Below are positions 1 through 8,784 of a stretch of 64,000 nt of DNA, piece by piece. The first letter of the stretch is position 1, and each line of letters begins with the position of its first letter. The translations under genes and the position numbers were made by a program. The DNA lies in the NCBI GenBank assembly GCA_000223315.2, contig AFUS01000004.1:124001-188000 (forward strand), written 5' to 3'. Under the pieces are notes generated by a model. That model made no database searches and had not been told where the DNA came from. It worked only from the letters and a program-made list of their open reading frames with translations. Source of the stretch: Parvimonas sp. oral taxon 393 str. F0440 (lineage in GTDB: Bacteria; Bacillota; Clostridia; Tissierellales; Peptoniphilaceae).

Positions 1-165
1 AAATTTATCAATATCTTTTTCTTTAATAAAAATATGTAAATTTTGCTCAAAAGGGAGTTCTATAACATAAAATCTTTCACAATTATCGCCGAAACTTTTG
101 ATTTCTATGCTTTTAACCAATCCTGCTCCATGCATAGGATAAAATATTCTGTCTCCAACATCCAT
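1..165 (-). CDS. CarD/CdnL-family transcription regulator (3' end cut by window edge)
   Basis: Only the first 55 codons are visible, read leftward off the window edge. They begin MDVGDRIFYPMHGAGLV, the typical opening of the CarD_CdnL_TRCF RNA-polymerase-interacting domain (a short hydrophilic start, then YPxHGxG and a beta-strand-rich Tudor-like fold). Family members bind the RNA polymerase beta subunit and stabilise open complexes; TRCF carries the same domain but not at its N-terminus, so a stand-alone CarD-like regulator is more likely. The start is supported by AGGAG just upstream of the ATG. The C-terminal helical part cannot be seen. Confidence 0.75.
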   Translation of the reverse strand, partial: MDVGDRIFYPMHGAGLVKSIEIKSFGDNCERFYVIELPFEQNLHIFIKEKDIDKF

Positions 166-265
166 AGCAAACTCCTAAAATAAAACCCTAACTACATAAC
201 AACCTCCAATACTATTATACACCAAATTATAAAAAAATTAAAGGATTGTTTAGAACTTAACATTA

Positions 266-1168
266 TTAGATTAAGTTTAATAAAAGGAGTAAATTTTCTT
301 TTATTATTTTGTTATTTTTTATTATAAGAACAAAGTTTTCATTTAAATTTGAAGATTCTTTAAAGATTTTATTTTCATATTTTGATTTAAAAACTTTAGC
401 TTTTATATTGTTTTCAATTATTCCACTTTCTAATTCCAAAGTGATTTTTATTTCATCTTTATTGCTTGTAATACTGTAATTGCTTTCGTGAAAATTTATA
501 TCTATATTTTTTATATTAAAAAGTCTTATTATAAGATAATTTTTTTGAATATAAATTGTTTTTAAAATTCCTTTAAATTTTTTGTTATTAATAGTTAAAA
601 TTTTGTTTAAAATGCTTTCTTTATACTCATAGATATAACTTAAAACTTTAAGGTCAATATAATTGTGGTAAATCAGCTTTGACAGCATCTCTTTATCTTT
701 AAGCTCTTGATACATCTTGTAGATTTTAGGCATTTCTTGTTGATTAACATGGTCATGAACGTCAAATCCAAGTCTTTTTCCCAAATTAATAGCCTTTAGA
801 CTAGGTTCATCTAGAAAAAAGTTAAGTTTTTGGAATTGTCTATAAATATCTATATTTTGAAAATCAATTTTTAGAATATTGTATTTTTCCATTTTTTTTC
901 TGATAAATGGAAAGTCAAACCTATCTCCATTGTATGAGATGACTTTTTTTGATTTTAAAAGCTCTTTTACTGTTAAAATCAGCTCTTTTTCTTCTGCTTC
1001 GTCTTCAATATAGTATTGAGAATAGATTAAATTTTTTCCTTTTTTCTCGCAAATTCCGAACATATACATAAAGTCTTTAGTTCTATTAAGACCTGTTGTT
1101 TCTATATCAAATAAAATATAATCTTCAAAATCAGAGTCAGTTTTTTCAATATTTACAACTTTTTTCAT
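266..1168 (-). CDS. YprB-like ribonuclease H-like 3'-5' exonuclease domain protein
   Basis: About 300 residues. The N-terminal part has the DEDD exonuclease motifs: DIETTGL (motif I, D and E), SYNGDRFDFPF (motif II) and a later NYIDLKVL (motif III aspartate). This is the YprB/predicted DnaQ-like nuclease family in Firmicutes, presumed to act on single-stranded nucleic acid; the true substrate is not established. The C-terminal third is not recognisable. I chose the inner ATG because AAAGGAG lies 6-7 bases upstream; the longer open frame would run back into a terminator-like stem. It lies just downstream of two tRNA genes on the same strand, separated by a hairpin. Confidence 0.75.
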   Translation of the reverse strand: MKKVVNIEKTDSDFEDYILFDIETTGLNRTKDFMYMFGICEKKGKNLIYSQYYIEDEAEEKELILTVKELLKSKKVISYNGDRFDFPFIRKKMEKYNILKIDFQNIDIYRQFQKLNFFLDEPSLKAINLGKRLGFDVHDHVNQQEMPKIYKMYQELKDKEMLSKLIYHNYIDLKVLSYIYEYKESILNKILTINNKKFKGILKTIYIQKNYLIIRLFNIKNIDINFHESNYSITSNKDEIKITLELESGIIENNIKAKVFKSKYENKIFKESSNLNENFVLIIKNNKIIKENLLLLLNLI

Positions 1169-1201
1169 AACAACTCCTTTCTTAAATTTAAAAAAGAAAA
1201 A

Positions 1202-1228
1202 AAGTAGAGTCAAAACTCTACTTTTTTA
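1202..1228 (-). terminator. Rho-independent terminator after the tRNA pair
   Basis: Perfect 9-bp stem (AAGTAGAGT / ACTCTACTT) with a four-base loop and a run of T on either strand. It sits directly downstream of the minus-strand tRNA genes and so probably ends their transcript. Confidence 0.75.
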
Positions 1229-1249
1229 ATACTTCTACAGTAATAGAAA

Positions 1250-1333
1250 TGGTGCAGGAAAGAGGACTTGAACCCCCACGTCAATGACACTAGATCCTAA
1301 GTCTAGCGCGTCTGCCAGTTCCGCCATTCCTGC
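1250..1333 (-). tRNA. tRNA-Leu (anticodon TAG), CCA encoded
   Basis: Class II cloverleaf on the minus strand: acceptor GCAGGAA pairs with the 3' TTCCTGC, anticodon stem CTAGA/TCTAG encloses loop CTTAGGA giving anticodon TAG, a short variable arm follows, and the T arm is GGGGGTTCAAGTCCTC. The 3' CCA is encoded. The D-loop and long variable arm fit tRNA-Leu. Confidence 0.92.
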
Positions 1334-1338
1334 ATATA

Positions 1339-1416
1339 TGGGGTGGATGATGGGATTCGAACCCATGACCTTCAGAGCCACAATCTGACGCCCTAACCAG
1401 CTAGGCCACACCCACC
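1339..1416 (-). tRNA. tRNA-His (anticodon GTG), CCA encoded
   Basis: Complete cloverleaf with anticodon loop TTGTGGC (anticodon GTG). The extra 5' G (G-1) opposite discriminator C73, a hallmark of tRNA-His, is encoded, as is CCA. It lies five bases upstream of tRNA-Leu, so the two are almost certainly co-transcribed. Confidence 0.93.
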
Positions 1417-1498
1417 AAACTTTACATTCATTCTGAATGCCTGTATATTATATCAATTTATAAAAAATTTGTCAATACTTTTTAAAAATTTTTAATAT

Positions 1499-1999
1499 TT
1501 ATATACAATGTTCATCTTTACATTTGTGATTACTATGTACTTCTTTGCTGGAATCTTTAATACATTCCAGCTCTTCTTCTGTGAGTTTTTCTTGACAATT
1601 TTTGCAAATACCTTTTATTTCTAAATGATGACCTGTTACGATAAAATCAGTTTTATGTTCAATATCGTCAATTAAGCTATGTATTGGGCAATGGTTTATT
1701 GGAATTATTTTTTTACATTTTTCACAAATTAAACTGTGGATATGTCCGCTATTTAATTGATAATATGTAGTTCCGTCTATTTCTGCAGTTCTTTTTGCAA
1801 TATTTTTTTCGCAAAATTGATTCAATGCTCTATAGATACTTGAAATGCTGAATTTTTCGCCCTTTGTTGAGATAGCATTGTAAATATCTTCAGCAGTTGT
1901 AGGAACTTCTCTTTTTTCTAATTCTTTTAGAATTGCTAATCTGTTTTTTGTAATTTTTAAGTCATTATCTTTTAGAATTTTCAAAAAAGCTTTTTTCAT
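1499..1999 (-). CDS. Fur-family metal-responsive repressor (probable Zur)
   Basis: 166 residues: N-terminal winged helix (about 1-85, with SISSIYRALNQF as recognition helix) and a C-terminal dimerisation domain with HIHSLICEKC and GICKNC, the two CxxC pairs of the structural zinc site. The C-terminal tail is His/Cys-rich (HSNHKCKDEHC), a possible extra metal site. Fur-family proteins repress metal uptake when the metal is bound. Here the gene is transcribed away from a ZnuCB-type transporter, which makes a zinc role (Zur) more likely than iron or peroxide sensing. That assignment is from context only. Confidence 0.85.
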   Translation of the reverse strand: MKKAFLKILKDNDLKITKNRLAILKELEKREVPTTAEDIYNAISTKGEKFSISSIYRALNQFCEKNIAKRTAEIDGTTYYQLNSGHIHSLICEKCKKIIPINHCPIHSLIDDIEHKTDFIVTGHHLEIKGICKNCQEKLTEEELECIKDSSKEVHSNHKCKDEHCI

Positions 2000-2063
2000 A
2001 AATACTCTCCTTTGCTTGATTTTTAGATGAAATGGGTATATAATACTGTATGTAAATGAGTGC

Positions 2064-2075
2064 TATTTGCAAATA
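2064..2075. promoter_or_regulatory. Candidate Zur/Fur operator palindrome
   Basis: A perfect 12-bp palindrome, TATTTGCAAATA, lies between the divergent Fur-family gene and the transporter operon, flanked on both sides by AGTGCT-like direct copies. Its place fits an operator controlling both directions. It is not a match to a consensus I can quote exactly. Confidence 0.4.
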
Positions 2076-2097
2076 AGTGCTCTTAAAAGGAGAAATT

Positions 2098-2265
2098 ACG
2101 AAAAAATCATAACTAAAATCATTTCCTTTGCCATTATTATATCACTTTTTTCAGTATGTGGCAAAGCTAATGTAAATAATGAATAGAAAAAAATAAAGAA
2201 TATATTCAACTTATGGAAAAAATTTAAAAGCCACAGTTGAAGATACAAATAGGAGAATGATTTGA
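2098..2265 (+). pseudogene. Decayed lipoprotein gene, perhaps a metal-binding ZnuA remnant
   Basis: Preceded by AAAGGAG, a frame starting at ACG reads as a lysine-rich start, a hydrophobic stretch and the lipobox SLFSVCGKA, typical of a lipoprotein signal peptide. It then meets a TAG. After frame repair in A runs the remaining stretch reads NKEYIQLMEKNLKATVEDT, resembling the long helix of ZnuA-type binding proteins. No ATG start exists and most of a binding protein (about 300 residues) is missing, so this looks like true decay rather than only a frameshift. A ZnuA origin is inferred from its place just before the ATPase and permease. Confidence 0.45.
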
Positions 2266-2933
2266 AAAATATTATTTCAATAAAAAATCTGTCTTTCTCT
2301 TACAGTGGAGGTATTAATGTTTTGGAAAATCTTTCTTTTGATATTCAAGAGAAAGATTTTATCGCTATAATCGGAGCAAATGGGAGTGGGAAATCAACTT
2401 TACTCAAATTGATTTTAAGGGAGCTTAATCCTTCAAGTGGAGAGATATTTATAGAAGATACGAATATTAAAAATTTTAAAGAATGGAATACAATTGGATA
2501 TGTTCCACAGATAAATGCGAGTAATATACCTAATTTTCCCATAACTGCTATGGAGATTGTAACTTTAAATCTTTACGAAAAAATGGGCTTTTTTAAGTTT
2601 TCTAGAAAAAGCCATATTGAACTAGCAAAGAGGGCATTATCTCAAGTTAATATGCTTGATTTTGCCAATACACCTATAAATAAAATGAGTGGTGGGCAAC
2701 AACAGAGAATTATGATTGCAAAATCTTTGATAAATAATCCAAAGATTTTAATTTTTGATGAACCTACAACGGGAATTGACAAGGAAAGTAAAAATCAACT
2801 TTTTAAAATTTTAACTCATCTCAACAGAGTGCATGGAATTACAATTTTACTTGTAACTCACGAGCTTGAGATTATGAAAGATAATTTGACAAAGGTTGTG
2901 GAAATAAAAGATAAGAAAGTGGTGGTAAGATAA
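2262..2933 (+). CDS. znuC: Metal (zinc/manganese-type) ABC transporter ATP-binding protein
   Basis: 223 residues with Walker A GANGSGKST, Q-loop around GYVPQIN, signature MSGGQQQR, Walker B ILIFDEPTTG and switch histidine in LLVTHE. Family: ATPases of the ZnuC/MntB/TroB group, which energise uptake of divalent metals with a TroC/ZnuB permease. The start is TTG with AGGAGA seven bases upstream; the nearby ATG is followed by an immediate stop. The last base of its stop codon is the first base of the permease start (TAATG), so the two are translationally coupled. The linked Fur-family repressor suggests zinc. Confidence 0.85.
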   Translation: MKNIISIKNLSFSYSGGINVLENLSFDIQEKDFIAIIGANGSGKSTLLKLILRELNPSSGEIFIEDTNIKNFKEWNTIGYVPQINASNIPNFPITAMEIVTLNLYEKMGFFKFSRKSHIELAKRALSQVNMLDFANTPINKMSGGQQQRIMIAKSLINNPKILIFDEPTTGIDKESKNQLFKILTHLNRVHGITILLVTHELEIMKDNLTKVVEIKDKKVVVR

Positions 2934-3736
2934 TGTTTCAACTTGAATTTATGAGAAGAGCTTTTTTAGTTGGAATTATGCTATCCATTGTTATACCTTG
3001 CATTGGGGTTGTTATGGTAAATAAGAGAAATTCTATGATTGGAGATGCTCTTTCCCATGTTTCTCTTGCGGGTGTTACAATTGGTCTTATTTTTAGAGTA
3101 AATCCGATTATTACTGCTATAATTTCCTGTGCGATTGCAAGTTTTTCCATAGAGATTATGAGAAGATATTTTCCGAAAAATTCAGATATATCAACAGCAA
3201 TAATGATGAGTTTAGGAATTGGACTTGCTGCAGTTCTTTCTGATTTCGTAAAGGGGGCAGCCAATTTTAACAGCTTTTTATTTGGGAGTATTGTGGCTAT
3301 AAGTGATTTTGAAGTTATTTTAGTTACATTGGTATTTTTTATTGTAATAACAGTTTTCACAGTGCTTTACAAGGCTTTATTATATGTTTCTTTTGATGAA
3401 GTCGGAGCAAGACTTGCAGGAATTAAAGTTCAAACTGTAAATATAATTTTTACATTTTTAATTTCTCTTTCTATTTCTATCGCTTCAAGAACTGTTGGAG
3501 TTTTAATGGTTTCTTCTCTTATGGTTGTTCCTGTAGCCTGTGCTTTAAGAATTTCAAAATCTTATTTTCAAACTGTTATTTACTCTATATTATTTGGAAT
3601 GACTTTTACAATAGCAGGAATTGTAATTTCATTTTATCAAGGATTAAAACCCGGCGGAACAATGGTATTAACCGGAATTGCCGTGCTTTTTATAATAGTA
3701 ATTTTTCAAAATTTAAGAAAGCTATTAAAAATTTAA
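2933..3736 (+). CDS. znuB: Metal ABC transporter permease (ZnuB/TroC family)
   Basis: 267 residues, about eight hydrophobic segments, ABC-3 family. It carries the usual family stretches NKRNSMIGDALSHVSLAG (near the N-terminus) and the VGVLMVSSLMVVPVACA segment near residues 185-205. It forms the membrane channel for the adjoining ATPase. No intact substrate-binding lipoprotein gene is linked in this window; one is needed for uptake, so it is probably elsewhere or was lost with the remnant upstream. Confidence 0.85.
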   Translation: MFQLEFMRRAFLVGIMLSIVIPCIGVVMVNKRNSMIGDALSHVSLAGVTIGLIFRVNPIITAIISCAIASFSIEIMRRYFPKNSDISTAIMMSLGIGLAAVLSDFVKGAANFNSFLFGSIVAISDFEVILVTLVFFIVITVFTVLYKALLYVSFDEVGARLAGIKVQTVNIIFTFLISLSISIASRTVGVLMVSSLMVVPVACALRISKSYFQTVIYSILFGMTFTIAGIVISFYQGLKPGGTMVLTGIAVLFIIVIFQNLRKLLKI

Positions 3737-3763
3737 AGAAAATCATATTGGTTTTCTTTTTTT
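3735..3763 (+). terminator. Terminator after znuB
   Basis: Stem AGAAAATC / GGTTTTCT (one G-T pair) with a short loop and a T run, directly after the permease stop. Confidence 0.6.
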
Positions 3764-3833
3764 GTGCACTATTTTTATAACTTAATTTGTGGTAAAATAT
3801 AGTTGTGTTAAAATTAATTTATGGAGAGATAAT

Positions 3834-4820
3834 ATGATTTTTGTTGAAAATAAAAATTTTGATCCCGCATTAAATCATGCAATCGAGCTTTATCTAATGG
3901 AAAATTATGATGAAGATATTTTTATGCTTTGGAGAAATAGACCTTGTATTTTGATTGGAAGATATCAAAATATTGATTTGGAAGTAAATTTAGATTTTAC
4001 AAATGCAAATAATATGGATGTAATTAGAAGATTATCCGGTGGTGGTGCAATATATTGTGATACGGAAAATATGCAATATAGTTTTATAACTAAAAAAACC
4101 GGAGATGATGTAGATTCTTCTTTTAAAAAATTTGCAAAGCCTGTTGTTAATTTCTTGAAATCTTTGGGACTTAATGCAGAGTTTACAGGAAGAAATGATA
4201 TTCAAATAGACGGAGCAAAGGTAAGTGGGAATGCTCAATATCAAAACAAAGAAAAGATTTTACATCATGGAACTTTTTTGTTTAAAGCAAATCTGTATAA
4301 TTTAACTAATTCTTTAAAATCGAGAGATATAAAATTTAAAGGCAAAGCTGTTCAATCGGTAAGATCCAGAGTTGGATTTATAGGCGATATGATTGAATTA
4401 AATGTTGAAAATTTTATGGATAAAGCGATAGAATATATAAAAGAAGAATACAAAATTACAGGTACTACGATTTTAACTGAAGAAGAGATGAAAAAAATCT
4501 ATGAAATTAGAGATTCTCTTTTTGCTACAAAAGATTGGAATTATGGAAATGGCTCTTTAAAAAAGAACAGAAAAGCCGAAAAATATTCCTGTGGAGTTGT
4601 AGAAATTGGACTTGATATTGAAAATGGACGGATTAAAGACATTTCAATTGAAGGGGATTTCTTTAGTGAATTGGGTATAGATAAATTGTGTAGTATATTA
4701 AGAGGAGTTCAATGTTCTAAAGAGTCAATTGAAGAAGCCCTTAAAGATATTGAGCTTGACAGATATATTAAGTCAATGGATAAAGAAGTCTTTATTGATG
4801 ATATAATTAAATTGTTTTAA
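3834..4820 (+). CDS. lplA: Lipoate-protein ligase
   Basis: About 328 residues with the biotin/lipoate ligase fold: RRLSGGGAIYCD (the RRxSGGGAV-type lipoate/ATP-binding loop) and DGAKVSGNAQYQ with the conserved lysine. The C-terminal LplA accessory domain is present. The enzyme activates free lipoate with ATP and attaches it to carrier proteins such as GcvH. I took the inner ATG, preceded by GGAGAG; the longer frame runs back through the promoter. It lies 10 bases before lipA, so scavenging and synthesis of the cofactor are probably one operon, supplying the glycine cleavage system encoded at 16-20 kb. Confidence 0.9.
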   Translation: MIFVENKNFDPALNHAIELYLMENYDEDIFMLWRNRPCILIGRYQNIDLEVNLDFTNANNMDVIRRLSGGGAIYCDTENMQYSFITKKTGDDVDSSFKKFAKPVVNFLKSLGLNAEFTGRNDIQIDGAKVSGNAQYQNKEKILHHGTFLFKANLYNLTNSLKSRDIKFKGKAVQSVRSRVGFIGDMIELNVENFMDKAIEYIKEEYKITGTTILTEEEMKKIYEIRDSLFATKDWNYGNGSLKKNRKAEKYSCGVVEIGLDIENGRIKDISIEGDFFSELGIDKLCSILRGVQCSKESIEEALKDIELDRYIKSMDKEVFIDDIIKLF

Positions 4821-4830
4821 GAGGTGTAAT

Positions 4831-5685
4831 ATGCTAAGAAAAAAAGCAGAAATAATGAGAAAACCTGAATGGTTAAAACTAAAAATTCAGGGAGACAAGA
4901 ATACAACTGATGTTGAAAGTATGGTTGAAGGTTTAAACTTACATACTGTTTGTCATGAAGCAAATTGTCCTAATAAGATGGAATGTTATTCAAGAAGGAC
5001 TGCGACTTTCATGATTTTAGGGAGAAACTGTACAAGAAATTGTACTTTTTGTAATGTAACAAGACATACTCCGGATCCCGTTGATTTAAATGAACCTGAA
5101 AATCTTGCTAAAGCAGTTCAAATTTTAGGATTAAAACATGCTGTAGTAACATCAGTAACAAGAGATGATTTACCGGATGAAGGAGCAAATCAATTTGCAG
5201 AAGTTGTAAGACAATGTAGAAAGTATAATCCTGAAACTACAATAGAACTTTTAATTCCGGATATGTCAGGAAGAAAAGAATTAATGGATATTATCTATGA
5301 AACAAGACCGGATGTTTTAAACCACAATGTTGAAACAATCCCTGCATTCTATCCAAAAGTAAGACCTGCTGCAAACTTCCAAAGAAGTTTAGAGGTTTTA
5401 AGATATGCAAAGGAATGTGGACTTAAAACAAAATCAGGACTTATGGTGGGTTTTGGAGAAACTGAAGAACAAGTTGTTGAAGTTTTCAAGGCTCTTAGAG
5501 AAGTAGGATGCGATATGGTAACTGTTGGACAATATTTACAACCAACAAAATTCCATATAGCTGTTAAGGAATATGTCCATCCACAACAATTTGATAGATA
5601 TAGAGATATAGCTTTTAAGATGGGATTTTTAAGAGTAAACTCAGGACCACTGGTAAGAAGCTCATATCACGCAGAAGCACTTTAA
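4831..5685 (+). CDS. lipA: Lipoyl synthase (radical SAM)
   Basis: 284 residues. The auxiliary cluster motif CHEANCPNKMEC (CX4CX5C) and the radical SAM motif CTRNCTFC (CX3CX2C) are both intact, and the C-terminal RSSYHAEAL has the conserved RSSY that ligates the auxiliary cluster. LipA inserts two sulfurs into octanoyl groups on carrier proteins. AGAGGTG precedes the ATG. The gene follows lplA closely and is followed by a strong terminator. Confidence 0.95.
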   Translation: MLRKKAEIMRKPEWLKLKIQGDKNTTDVESMVEGLNLHTVCHEANCPNKMECYSRRTATFMILGRNCTRNCTFCNVTRHTPDPVDLNEPENLAKAVQILGLKHAVVTSVTRDDLPDEGANQFAEVVRQCRKYNPETTIELLIPDMSGRKELMDIIYETRPDVLNHNVETIPAFYPKVRPAANFQRSLEVLRYAKECGLKTKSGLMVGFGETEEQVVEVFKALREVGCDMVTVGQYLQPTKFHIAVKEYVHPQQFDRYRDIAFKMGFLRVNSGPLVRSSYHAEAL

Positions 5686-5691
5686 TTATAG

Positions 5692-5727
5692 AACTCATTT
5701 TTACGATTGTAGAAATGAGTTTTTTTA
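5692..5727 (+). terminator. Terminator after lplA-lipA
   Basis: Nine-base stem AACTCATTT / AAATGAGTT followed by seven T. Confidence 0.75.
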
Positions 5728-5976
5728 TAAAATATATAAAGTAATTTACTTATTATATAGTTATTACAAATTGTTGACAAAATTTTTTGAAAAGTATAGA
5801 ATATCTTTAATATCAATAATCTATATTAAAATAATATAGAGAAAATGTTTTTTGAAAGAAACTCTAATAATATAATAAATCAATTATCAAGAGTTTTATT
5901 TGGATAGAAATTTTAATGTACATAAAATAATAAAATAGTAATGGAAGTTTGAAAAGTTATGTAGATGGGGTTAGTT

Positions 5977-6761
5977 ATGATAATAGGATTAAAAATTGAA
6001 AAAATAGAATATCTATTTGATAAAGAATTGGTAAATTTACTTCTTAGTATGGGTATAAAACATTTTGAAATTCAGATAAAGAATTCTGACATAGATAGCT
6101 ACTATTTTTCAAAGGATTTTGTAAAATTTGTTTCAGAATTAAAAAAAATAATAATATTAGTATTAGTTATCATGGAACTTTAGGGCTCAATTTCATTGAG
6201 AAAGTTAACAGATTAAAAATGACATCTTTTGATATATTAAGAGATTTTTTGAATTTATGTGATAAAACATCTGCTAAATGGTTGACATTACATATTGGAG
6301 AGTGTGGATCTGGAAGAGCAAAAATGACTGATAGGATTGAGTTGTTAATTGAAGATTTTAGGAAATTTTATGAAAATAATAAATTTTTGACACCTATTGG
6401 TATTGAAAATTTACCATATCAAAAAAATGGTAAGTTGTTATTGGGGGATGATTTTAGAGATATCAAAAAAATAGTGGATGGAGTTAAAGATTTTAAATTT
6501 TTATTTGATTTAGGACACTATAATGTAGCATATTATAATGACAATTTGAATGAACTCTACAATTATATTATCGGGGTTCATATTCATGATAATAATGGAG
6601 ACATAGATTCGCATAAAGAGTTAGGAACAGGAACTGTGAATTATGAATTTATTATTAGAAACATATTAAAATTAAATTCAGAAGTTCCTTTTGTAATTGA
6701 ATATAGAGATTTTGATATTGATAAAATTAGAAGAACTGTTAAAAAGTTAAAAGAAATATAG
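5977..6761 (+). pseudogene. Sugar phosphate isomerase/epimerase-like TIM-barrel protein, frameshifted
   Basis: Two open frames join into one protein if one A is added to the A8 run at 6141-6148: the first ends SELKK, the second continues NNISISYHGTLGLNFIEK. The joined product (about 261 residues) resembles the AP-endonuclease-2 TIM-barrel family, with metal-ligand-type segments LHIGECGSG, IGIENLPYQ, FDLGHYN, VHIHDNNG and FVIEYRDFD in the usual order. Family members isomerise or epimerise sugars, or are endonuclease IV-like; the substrate cannot be read. As written the gene is broken in the first quarter. A phase-variable A tract or a sequencing under-call would both explain it. Confidence 0.7.
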
Positions 6762-6863
6762 AAAATTAGAATGGAATTTTTTGATATTACAATTATACAA
6801 AATATTTTCTTTTTTATACATTTTCTCTTATAACAGTTGTGTCATAATATTGTAAAAATAAGT

Positions 6864-6947
6864 TTTTTATTGTGAAACAACAAGGTTCCCGGGTACCCGC
6901 CCGATGCGAAGCATCGTGGGATGGTGGGGTTTTTATTGTGAAACAAC
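6864..6947. repeat. Dispersed palindromic repeat, copy 1, with flanking direct repeats
   Basis: The core contains CCGATGCGAAGCATCG and outer arms GGTACCC-like/GGTGGGG that can fold as a cruciform. It is bracketed by two exact copies of TTTTTATTGTGAAACAAC (6864-6881 and 6930-6947). The same 18-mer and core recur at 49251-49315, and a diverged inverted core at 46986-47030. Confidence 0.8.
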
Positions 6948-7013
6948 CAAGACACTATATTTATTAAGTAATTTGTGGTAAAATAATTGTAACTTGTGAT
7001 TATGAGGTGTTTT

Positions 7014-7943
7014 ATGAAAGAGTTTTATATAAATTCAAGTATTGATGACAAAAGCTTATATTGTGTCGATTTTTCTGAAAATTTAAAAAATCCTAAAATG
7101 ATTGTGCAAATTTGTCATGGAATGGAAGAACATATAAGAAGATATAAAGACTTTGCTCAATTTTTGGAAAAACAGGGAATTAGAGTCTTTGGAATGGACA
7201 ATAGAGGACATGGAAAAACTTGTGAAGATGAAGGACTAAAAGGGCATATTGCAGATGAAGATGGATATATCAAATTGGTTGAAGATGTTCATGACCTTAA
7301 TAAATATATTAAAAAAGAATTTCCGGATAAACAAATTGTAATATTTGGACATAGTATGGGTTCGCTTATCGTTAGAAATTTTTTGAATAAATATTCTGAT
7401 TGTGTAGATGGAGCGATTATTTGTGGAACTACTGAACTTTGTGGTATAAAACATAGAATAGGAATATTATTAGCTAAAGTTTTGAGTGGAAAAAACGGGA
7501 CTAAAAAGAGTGCTTTTATAAACAAACTTGCCTTTAAAGGATATAATTCCAGAATAAAAAATAAAAGTACCGATTTCGATTGGCTTACAAGAGATGAAAA
7601 AGCGGTTGAAGATTATATTTTAGATAAAGATTGTGGATTTTTATGTACAAATACTTTCTATTTGGATTTGTTAACTTTGATAAAAGAGATGTCTTATAAA
7701 AAGAATGTTGAAAATATAAATAAAGATTTACCTATTCTTTTTATTTCCGGAAAATCTGATCCGGTAGGAGATTATGGTAAAGGTGTTTTAGAAAGTTATA
7801 GATTGTACAAAAAAGTTGGAATGAAAAATGTAAAAATAAAACTCTATGCACAAATGAGACATGAAATTTTAAATGAAATTGGAAAAGAGAAGGTATATCT
7901 TGATATCTATAAATTTTTAGAAAGTATATATGAAAATAACTAA
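7014..7943 (+). CDS. Alpha/beta hydrolase, lysophospholipase/monoacylglycerol lipase type
   Basis: 309 residues of the Hydrolase_4 family. HGMEEHIRRY supplies the oxyanion region, VFGMDNRGHGKT is a family signature, GHSMGS carries the nucleophilic serine, SGKSDPVG the acid and QMRHEILNE the histidine. Relatives hydrolyse lysophospholipids or monoacylglycerols in the cytosol; the actual substrate is unknown. The chosen ATG has GAGGTG at the right distance; two in-frame ATGs further up do not. Single gene between the palindromic repeat and a hairpin terminator. Confidence 0.8.
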   Translation: MKEFYINSSIDDKSLYCVDFSENLKNPKMIVQICHGMEEHIRRYKDFAQFLEKQGIRVFGMDNRGHGKTCEDEGLKGHIADEDGYIKLVEDVHDLNKYIKKEFPDKQIVIFGHSMGSLIVRNFLNKYSDCVDGAIICGTTELCGIKHRIGILLAKVLSGKNGTKKSAFINKLAFKGYNSRIKNKSTDFDWLTRDEKAVEDYILDKDCGFLCTNTFYLDLLTLIKEMSYKKNVENINKDLPILFISGKSDPVGDYGKGVLESYRLYKKVGMKNVKIKLYAQMRHEILNEIGKEKVYLDIYKFLESIYENN

Positions 7944-7951
7944 GGGAGGAT

Positions 7952-7990
7952 AAAGAGGAGTTATATTAAAAGTTACTCCTCTTTAGTTTT
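7952..7990 (+). terminator. Terminator-like hairpin after the hydrolase
   Basis: Ten-base stem AAAGAGGAGT / ACTCCTCTTT; the following T run is interrupted by AG. It ends about 25 bases before the next start codon. Confidence 0.5.
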
Positions 7991-8016
7991 AATTGCTATT
8001 TATTGGAGGAAAAACA

Positions 8017-8631
8017 TTGAAAAAAAGACCGGAGTTTCACAAAATTAAATCGTTTGAAGAATTTTGTAAATATTATTGGTATCGTGAAGAACTTTCTCAA
8101 ATATGTAAATTACTGGGTTTAGAATATAGAGGGACAAAACAAGAACTCAATTGTATTATTGAGGAGTATTTTAAAGGAAATGTCATTAAAAAGACTGTAA
8201 TAACAAAAGAAAAGAAGAAAGTAGAAAATATTACTCTAGATACGCCATTACTTGAGTGTGGTTTTTCCTTTAATGCAAAGTTTAGAGAATACTTTTCTAG
8301 TTTAACAGGAATATCACCATTTAAATTTAATGCTGATATGGCGACATCTTGGAGAAAAGTAAAAAAAGATAAAGATTTGAATTTTACAATTAAGGATATG
8401 CTAAATGTGTATTATGGAAAATCTGATTATGCAAAGTATGATAATTCAGTTTGTGAATGGAATCAATTTTTAAAAGACTTTTGCTCAGATAAATCTAGTT
8501 TAGACTATTCGAATAAGTTAAAAGTTGCTTCTATTCTTTGGAAAGAGGCTAAAGATTCAAAAAACGAAAAAAAATATTCGAGAGAATTGTTGGATAAGTA
8601 TTCTCGTAAAGTAAAGGAATATCGAAAATAA
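8017..8631 (+). CDS. SAP-domain protein (DUF6434-like)
   Basis: 204 residues. The N-terminal half (about 8-50) resembles a SAP helix-extension-helix DNA-binding motif (SQICKLLGLEYRGTKQELN). The second half begins TLDTPLLECGFSFNAKFREYFSS, a block I associate with DUF6434 proteins that carry SAP domains; no catalytic motif is visible. It may bind DNA, but its role is unknown. The start is TTG with GGAGG six bases upstream; no ATG fits. It stands alone between two hairpins and could be an acquired gene. Confidence 0.7.
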   Translation: MKKRPEFHKIKSFEEFCKYYWYREELSQICKLLGLEYRGTKQELNCIIEEYFKGNVIKKTVITKEKKKVENITLDTPLLECGFSFNAKFREYFSSLTGISPFKFNADMATSWRKVKKDKDLNFTIKDMLNVYYGKSDYAKYDNSVCEWNQFLKDFCSDKSSLDYSNKLKVASILWKEAKDSKNEKKYSRELLDKYSRKVKEYRK

Positions 8632-8784
8632 ATACCTGTTAATCAGACTAATAAAGGAATATTAAATCGTAAAGAATTGTTATTCCTTTTTTAAAATTAA
8701 ATTGAGAATATTAGCTAATAAATAGATATTGACAAAAGAATTATTTACTGTTATTATATTGATGTGATATTGATAACTCAAAGA

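Noticed and set aside
2345-2542. Antisense open frame within znuC
   Set aside because: Shadow of a conserved gene; many similar frames exist opposite other conserved genes (for example 9429-9806, 50453-50953) and none has a start signal.
6219-6761. Isomerase C-terminal part as an independent gene
   Set aside because: No ribosome site at its ATG and the protein continues upstream in a different frame after one added A.
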